From NCBI GenBank assembly GCA_027297435.1, contig JAPUIA010000237.1, positions 1 through 55,117 on the forward strand: DNA of 55,117 bases, given 5' to 3'. Source of the stretch: Gammaproteobacteria bacterium (GTDB taxonomy: Bacteria > Pseudomonadota > Gammaproteobacteria > Pseudomonadales > Azotimanducaceae). Numbering within the stretch: the stretch's first letter is position 1; every line of letters starts with the position of its first letter. A model generated the notes under the pieces. The model was not told the DNA's origin. It did no database searches and worked only from the letters and a program-made list of their open reading frames with translations. The translations under genes and the position numbers were made by a program. This document shows, piece after piece, positions 50,801 to 55,117 of the stretch.

Positions 50801-52014
50801 AAGTAGTGGTCTTGGGCGGCGACGGTTTCTGCGGTTGGCCAACGGCATTGCACCTGTCGATGCAGGGCCACGAGATCGTCATCCTAGACAACCTGTCGCG
50901 CCGCAACATCGACAACGAGCTGGAGGTGCAAAGCCTGACGCCGATTCAATCGATATCGATTCGACTCGAGGCTTGGCACCAAGTCACGGGCAAAACGATT
51001 ACCTACCAGCGCCTCGACGTCGCGACGGAATACGACCGGCTCTTGCAGCTGATCTCGGATCTTCAACCCGACAGCATCGTGCACTTCGCTGAGCAACGCG
51101 CGGCCCCTTACTCGATGAAATCGTCCTGGCACAAACGTTACACCGTCAACAACAACTTGAACGCCACCAACAACGTACTGGCTGCCATCGTCGAGACGGG
51201 TCTCGACATCCACCTCGTGCACCTCGGTACGATGGGCGTCTACGGTTATTCCTCCGTGGGCGTGCGTTTGCCGGAAGGTTACCTAACGGTGAAGATGACG
51301 GCGGATGACGGCGCAGAAGTCGAACAGGAGATTCTGTATCCGTCCAACCCTGGCAGCATCTATCACATGACCAAAACCCAGGATCAACTGTTCTTCGCTT
51401 TCTATAACAAGAACGACGAGATACGCATCACCGATCTGCACCAAGGCATCGTTTGGGGCACCCAAACGCGTGAGACGCGGCTGGACGATCGCTTGATCAA
51501 CCGGTTCGACTACGACGGCGACTACGGCACGGTACTCAACCGTTTCTTGATGCAGTCGGCTATCGATTATCCTTTGACCGTGCACGGGTCCGGTGGCCAA
51601 ACCCGAGCGTTCATTCACCTTCAAGACACGGTGCGTTGCGTGGAACTCGCGATTACCAACCCGCCCGCGGCCGGAGAGCGCGTCAAGATCCTCAATCAAC
51701 TGACCGAGACCCATCGGCTGATCGAATTGGCCAACATGATTGCCGAGATGACCGGCGCTACCATCGAGCACGTCCCGAACCCGCGCAAGGAAGCGGACGC
51801 CAACGACCTCGCCGCTGCCAACGCGGGGCTGTTGGACCTCGGGCTGCAACCCACGACGCTACGACAGGGCCTGTTGGAAGAAGTGACCGACATCGCCAAG
51901 CGGTTCGCCGCACGTTGCGATCGTAGCCGCATTCCTTGCGCGTCCCACTGGACCAAGCAAATCGCGGAAACCCAAGGCGATGACGACCAGCTCACGCTAA
52001 CCCTGCACAGCTGA
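50797..52014 (+). CDS. sqdB: UDP-sulfoquinovose synthase
   Basis: 405 residues from ATG 50797 (GGGGG upstream; ATGA overlap with the glycosyltransferase). It is an extended SDR closely like plant SQD1: GGDGFCGW (7-14) for NAD binding, DNLSRRNIDNELEVQSLTPI, HFAEQRAAPYSM, LGTMGVYGYS, IYHMTKTQD (YxxxK), QGIVWGTQTRETRLDDRLINRFDYDGDYGTVLNRF and GQTRAFIHLQDTVRC. It converts UDP-glucose and sulfite to UDP-sulfoquinovose, the sulfolipid head group donor. The C-terminal tail of about 25 residues is an extra. Confidence 0.92.
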   Translation: MKVVVLGGDGFCGWPTALHLSMQGHEIVILDNLSRRNIDNELEVQSLTPIQSISIRLEAWHQVTGKTITYQRLDVATEYDRLLQLISDLQPDSIVHFAEQRAAPYSMKSSWHKRYTVNNNLNATNNVLAAIVETGLDIHLVHLGTMGVYGYSSVGVRLPEGYLTVKMTADDGAEVEQEILYPSNPGSIYHMTKTQDQLFFAFYNKNDEIRITDLHQGIVWGTQTRETRLDDRLINRFDYDGDYGTVLNRFLMQSAIDYPLTVHGSGGQTRAFIHLQDTVRCVELAITNPPAAGERVKILNQLTETHRLIELANMIAEMTGATIEHVPNPRKEADANDLAAANAGLLDLGLQPTTLRQGLLEEVTDIAKRFAARCDRSRIPCASHWTKQIAETQGDDDQLTLTLHS

Positions 52015-52059
52015 TACCTGATCGCTTAGACTGCCATTTCTGATCGGGGGCTTGAACGC

Positions 52060-52593
52060 GTGGCACAAACCCTACTAACACTCATCGCCAGTTGGACTCT
52101 GGCCGGTATATTCATGGTCGCTGCGGTTCATAAGACCCGCAACTATCTGGAATTTGTCGGTATTCTCAACCAATACAAGCTGCTGCCGAATTTTAGCATC
52201 CCGTACGTCGCGCCGCTTGTCATAGCGGCAGAGCTGGCCGGTGCCGCGGCGTTGCTGACGGTACTCACCCGCGATATGGGGCTCGCCATCTGCGTCGGCT
52301 TATTGGGCATCTATATACTCGCCATCGGCATAAACCTAGCGCGCGGCAGAGCCGCAATCGATTGTGGATGCGGCGGAGAAGCCACGCCGCTGTCTGTTTG
52401 GTTGGTGCTGCGCAATGTGGTATTGATCATATTGGCCAGCACCGCGTGGTCGACCACCGAGGCGACGATGTCATTTTCCATCTACTTGCTCGCCGCAACG
52501 ACCACTGCATTGCTGTGGCTGATCTACGTTACAGGCAACCAGCTCTTGGCCAACTGGGGTAAACGGCAAACGCCCGCAGACCAACATGGATGA
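52060..52593 (+). CDS. mauE: MauE-like membrane protein
   Basis: 177 residues from GTG 52060, with four to five hydrophobic segments. The motif INLARGRAAIDCGCGGE is the MauE signature; the two cysteines may exchange electrons with MauD. MauE is an inner-membrane protein needed for methylamine dehydrogenase maturation, part of the DoxX/MauE fold. It overlaps mauD by eight bases. No dehydrogenase gene precedes it; sqdB ends 45 bp upstream. Confidence 0.87.
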   Translation: MAQTLLTLIASWTLAGIFMVAAVHKTRNYLEFVGILNQYKLLPNFSIPYVAPLVIAAELAGAAALLTVLTRDMGLAICVGLLGIYILAIGINLARGRAAIDCGCGGEATPLSVWLVLRNVVLIILASTAWSTTEATMSFSIYLLAATTTALLWLIYVTGNQLLANWGKRQTPADQHG

Positions 52594-53236
52594 CTTGCTC
52601 GTCATATCAAACATCATACTGTGGTGTACGGTCGCCGCGCTGGGGGTGTTGGTCTATGCACTCACGCGCCAAGTGGGCGCTCTGTTCGAACGCGTAGCGC
52701 CTGCAGGCGCGTTGATGGTCAACCAGGTGCTCAAGGTAGGAGACACGGCGCCCGAAGTCTCCGTTGACGACTTGAACGGAACCCGCCATCGGTTAGGCGG
52801 CCTACCCGAGCACGAGAAAAGCACGTTGCTGTTTTTCTTGGCGCCGGATTGTCCCATCTGCAAATCGCTTTTGCCGGTATTGCGTTCAGTGAGCAAATCG
52901 GAAAATTGGGTCGACATCGTGCTAGCCAGCGACGGCGGCGAACTCGCCGATCACGCGGCCTATGTCGCCAAGCACGATCTGTCTCAGTTTCCCTACGTGC
53001 TCTCCGAGATGCTCGGTAAATCCTACGGTGTAGGCAAGCTACCGTACGCGGTCTTGATAGACGAGCAAGGACTGATCGCCTCGCTCGGGCTCATCAATTC
53101 TCGCGAACATCTCGAGAGCTTGTTCGAAGCGAAAGAATTGAACGTCACATCCATTCAGGACTATATGCAAAAGTTTGCCCACGAGGACTATTATGACGCG
53201 TCATTTATGACGCGTCATCGGGAGACTGACCAATGA
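52586..53236 (+). CDS. mauD: MauD-like thioredoxin-fold protein
   Basis: 216 residues. An N-terminal membrane anchor (ISNIILWCTVAALGVLVYALT) holds a periplasmic thioredoxin domain with FFLAPDCPICKSLLPVL (CPIC active site) and YGVGKLPYAVLIDEQG (cis-Pro). MauD helps form the six disulfides of methylamine/aromatic amine dehydrogenase small subunit. Its C-terminal codons pass through a tandem palindrome. It is followed by a cytochrome gene overlapping by four bases (ATGA). Confidence 0.87.
   Translation: MDDLLVISNIILWCTVAALGVLVYALTRQVGALFERVAPAGALMVNQVLKVGDTAPEVSVDDLNGTRHRLGGLPEHEKSTLLFFLAPDCPICKSLLPVLRSVSKSENWVDIVLASDGGELADHAAYVAKHDLSQFPYVLSEMLGKSYGVGKLPYAVLIDEQGLIASLGLINSREHLESLFEAKELNVTSIQDYMQKFAHEDYYDASFMTRHRETDQ
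53191..53218. repeat. Tandem palindrome ATGACGCGTCAT, two copies
   Basis: TTATGACGCGTCAT occurs twice back to back (53191-53204, 53205-53218) inside the mauD 3' end, 15 bp before the cytochrome c start. Each unit contains a perfect 12-bp palindrome. It could be an operator, or simply a small coding duplication. Confidence 0.7.
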
Positions 53237-53667
53237 AGCAGTTAGCGCCAATGCGGGCATGGCTCATGCTCTTGTTAGCGGTGACGGCGTGCCATACGTT
53301 CGCCGATACCGAAGTCAACGCCAACCGCGCGCGCTTCAACTACATGCTGAACTGCCAAGGTTGCCACTCCGCCGACGGCAGCGGTATCGGCGACATTCCC
53401 GAAATGAAAAACTTCGTCGGCAACTTTTTGCGCGTACCGGGCGGCCGGGAATTTCTGGTACGCGTGCCCGGTTCAGCCAACGCCCCGCTGAACGATGCGT
53501 TGCTGGCGGAACTGCTGAACTGGATGCTCATGGAGATGAGTGCCGACGAGCTGCCGGCCGACTGGCAACCCTATACGGAAGCGGAAGTGACCGCCTACCG
53601 GTCGACACCGTTGCTCGACGTCGAAAAGCTACGCACGGTGTTGATCGACCGGATCGACGCCCTTTAA
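53233..53667 (+). CDS. Periplasmic monohaem c-type cytochrome
   Basis: 144 residues. A signal sequence (MLLLAVTAC/HTFA) is followed by one CQGCH haem motif (Cys41, Cys44, His45) and downstream Met residues that may give the sixth ligand (MKNFVGNF or WMLMEM). VTAC could be a lipobox, so it may be a lipoprotein. Together with mauE and mauD it resembles the accessory part of aromatic amine dehydrogenase clusters, whose cytochrome takes electrons from the dehydrogenase. The partner enzyme is not in this window. Confidence 0.85.
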   Translation: MKQLAPMRAWLMLLLAVTACHTFADTEVNANRARFNYMLNCQGCHSADGSGIGDIPEMKNFVGNFLRVPGGREFLVRVPGSANAPLNDALLAELLNWMLMEMSADELPADWQPYTEAEVTAYRSTPLLDVEKLRTVLIDRIDAL

Positions 53668-53718
53668 CCAGCCGCGTGTAACGGCGACTGTGCGTCCTTG
53701 GTGCCCAATGCGCCTCAA

Positions 53719-54721
53719 TCAAGAGTCGTCATCACGCTCCACCAACCCATGATCGGTTAACAGTCGTTCGAGCGGACTAACCACCCCGCCCGCGCCGCGA
53801 TCGAGCAGGTGCGTATAGATCTGCGTGGTACGCACATCGGTATGCCCCAACTGCTCCTGCACGGTACGAATATCGGCGCCCGCTGCGAGCAAGTGCGTCG
53901 CAAACGAATGCCGGAAAGTGTGGCAACTCACCTTCTTGTCAATGCCGGCTCGACGCACCGCGACGCGCACCGCCTTCTGCAAGGTGCGTTCCCCGACATG
54001 GTGGCGACGCTCCTCGCCGGTGCGCGGATCCACACTACGACGACGAGCCGGGAACACGTACTGCCAGCCCCACTCTGAACCCGCATTGGGGAATTTTCGT
54101 CCCAACGCGTGCGGTAGCCAGACATCGGCGATGCCTCGGGCAACCTCTCGGTCGAATTCACTCCTGACCACGTTCAAATGAGCTTGCAGGTGAGGTATCA
54201 GACCATCGGCCAACGTGACGACGCGGTCCTTCCCACCCTTGCCTCTGCGCACCGTCAAGCACCGATACTCGAAATCGACATCCTTGACACGCAAGCGCAC
54301 GCACTCCATTAAACGCAACCCCGACCCGTACAACCATCAACCATGAAACGCCGTCGAGTTGCTGCAGAATGTGCAAGACCTCCCGTTGAGAGAGCACTAC
54401 CGGAAGGTTGTTCGGTCGCTTAGCTCGCGACACCCCATCAACCAATCCAAGCGGCTGCGACAACACATTCCGATAGAGGAAGACCAAGGCGCTAAGCGCT
54501 TGATCCTGCGTAGATGCCGATACCTTCCGCTCGACCGCTAGCCATGTCAGAAACCTACCGACGTCGGCGGCCGCCAGTTCCCGCGGATGGCGCAAACCGT
54601 TGAATCGAATGAATCGTTTCACCCATTGCACATACGTTTCTTCGGTGCGAATGCTGTAATGGCGAACGCGTACCGCATGACGAAGTTGACTGATCAGTCG
54701 AGATTTGGGTTTCTGACTCAC
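53719..54721 (-). pseudogene. intI: Integron integrase IntI, frameshifted
   Basis: The N-terminal half (54721 to about 54335, GTG start) has SAM-like core-binding sequence RVRHYSIRTEETYVQWVKRFIRF and PNNLPVVLSQREVLHIL; the C-terminal half (about 54333 to 53719) has [16 protein letters not shown] (catalytic Arg), [12 protein letters not shown], and YTHLLDRG (catalytic Tyr). The IntI-specific insert is present: [27 protein letters not shown]. The two halves lie in different frames: where WLMVGLLYGSG is expected, the sequence reads TGGTTGATGGTTGTACGG, as if eight bases were lost between short GTTG repeats. Otherwise the gene is full length, so the damage looks recent or could be a sequencing error. 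Confidence 0.9.
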
Positions 54722-54836
54722 GTGAGATTAGGCAAAAGCGTTGGCAGGCGGATAACTCTACGTTCGCAATTCACCACGGTCTGCAGATGCAAACCCTTGA
54801 TTCCGTATGATATTCGCCAGCTCGCGAGCGATTTAT

Positions 54837-54851
54837 ACGAACCAAGTTCGT
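54837..54851. promoter_or_regulatory. Palindrome ACGAAC-CAA-GTTCGT, copy 1
   Basis: This perfect inverted repeat of 6 bp with 3-bp centre lies about 115 bp upstream of intI. On the minus strand it runs straight into TATAAA, a good -10, so it would lie in the intI promoter spacer. A repressor or IntI site is likely. Confidence 0.6.
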
Positions 54852-54952
54852 CTTTCCACGCCAAATGGCGTACTTTTCCGCAGGTGAAGTAACCTAACTC
54901 ATTGAAAACTGGGGAAATGAGGTGGCGAAGGTTTCGATTTTGGCGTCACATT

Positions 54953-54967
54953 ACGAACAAAGTTCGT
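54953..54967. promoter_or_regulatory. Palindrome ACGAAC-AAA-GTTCGT, copy 2
   Basis: Same palindrome as at 54837, 116 bp away, nine bases before GTTAGGC. On the plus strand it is followed by CATATTTA, a possible -10 towards the cassette gene. Sixteen of the 17 flanking bases agree between copies. Confidence 0.6.
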
Positions 54968-54976
54968 CCATATTTA

Positions 54977-54983
54977 GTTAGGC
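54977..54983 (+). other. Putative integron recombination point GTTAGGC (attI)
   Basis: GTTAGGC fits the core GTTRRRY where cassettes join. It lies 256 bp upstream of the intI start, on the side where the cassette array should begin. A facing ACCTAAC is at 54892-54898. The exact attI limits cannot be read from sequence alone. The region 54722-54976 has no gene; it contains palindromes (also ACGCCA-AA-TGGCGT at 54858-54871). Confidence 0.55.
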
Positions 54984-54997
54984 GACGCGCCAGGGCT

Positions 54998-55117
54998 ATG
55001 ACTCCTCGACAGGCCATGGACTTCATTCGCTACAAAGGCGTTGTTCTGGAAGCTGCCAAGGGTCTCGAACCCTCCCTCGCACAACGGGTCGCGGGTGAGC
55101 CCATCCGTGGTAGCTGG
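54998..55117 (+). CDS. First integron cassette ORF, N-terminal part
   Basis: An open frame runs from ATG 54998 (AGGG upstream) to the window end, 40 codons, beginning MTPRQAMDFIRYKGVVLEAA and ending GEPIRGSW. It starts 14 bp after the GTTAGGC core, the usual arrangement for a cassette gene. The sequence looks like a real protein and recalls a conserved small family, but I cannot name it. The attC that would prove a cassette lies beyond the window. Confidence 0.65.
   Translation, partial: MTPRQAMDFIRYKGVVLEAAKGLEPSLAQRVAGEPIRGSW

Noticed and set aside
53191-53218. CRISPR-like or microsatellite array
   Set aside because: There are only two units with no spacer; it is a tandem palindrome. No CRISPR repeats were found anywhere in the window.
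54330-54342. Programmed ribosomal frameshift in intI
   Set aside because: No slippery heptamer or stimulatory structure is seen, and residues are missing at the junction, so a deletion or sequence error is simpler.
54892-54983. attC site (ACCTAAC to GTTAGGC, 92 bp)
   Set aside because: The two ends match the R'' and R' cores, but beyond about seven bases the arms do not pair, and no L boxes are evident. I treat it as attI/promoter DNA.

Overview
The window looks like chromosome from a GC-rich, free-living, aerobic gammaproteobacterium. The evidence is the gene complement (Prc, Lon, AcnA, YcaQ, Lhr, TesB, YjbR, an FKBP lipoprotein), REP palindromes of the GTAGGAGCGGCTTCAGCCGC type known from Pseudomonas and Xanthomonadales, and an integron at the right edge. 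The species cannot be named from this sequence. No rRNA, tRNA, CRISPR array or prophage was seen.

Layout. 1-5.7 kb: end of a pentapeptide-repeat gene, an FKBP prolyl isomerase lipoprotein, prc, and a stand-alone thrS that lacks the TGS domain. thrS is preceded by a threonine-rich leader peptide and a terminator hairpin, which looks like a transcription attenuator. 5.8-15.5 kb: a Lon protease coupled to an SLC13/TrkA-C transporter, a HAD hydrolase, acnA, a voltage-gated-type K+ channel with a zinc-ribbon tail, an Hsp20 chaperone and an FMN-binding protein. lon and hsp20 both carry sigma-32-like promoters. 15.5-24.1 kb: metabolic and repair genes (tpm, ggt, ycaQ, sulfurtransferase, cyclase, histidine phosphatase, SDR, LptA-like, YjbR) with three copies of a roughly 128-bp multi-hairpin repeat. 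24.1-31.4 kb: an envelope ABC export cluster (outer-membrane protein, one ATPase, three FtsX-type permeases, a LolA-like protein) with a divergent TetR regulator. 31.3-42.8 kb: a PHP phosphatase, a five-gene operon (CMD, AKR, SRAP, unknown, CaiB-type CoA transferase), acyl-CoA dehydrogenase plus oligopeptidase B, a small zinc-ribbon gene behind a CRP-like site, an acetyl-CoA hydrolase/transferase and a TesB thioesterase. 42.8-48.7 kb: lhr helicase and a degenerate GGDEF-EAL protein. 48.7-53.7 kb: HDAC-like deacetylase, glycolipid glycosyltransferase and sqdB (probable sulfolipid synthesis), then mauE-mauD-cytochrome c without dehydrogenase subunits. 53.7-55.1 kb: a frameshifted integron integrase, a palindrome-rich att/promoter region and the start of what is probably the first gene cassette.

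The most interesting points are: (1) a structured repeat family in three copies with base-pair covariation, whose terminal CTAG supplies the stop codon of two genes and which brackets one gene in direct orientation; (2) the threonine leader/attenuator of thrS, whose leader may be leaderless; (3) the broken integrase with twin ACGAAC-N3-GTTCGT palindromes flanking the att region; (4) an orphan MauE/MauD/cytochrome c cassette; (5) a probable SQDG locus in a heterotroph.

Coordinates were read by eye. Functions come from motif recognition, not database searches.
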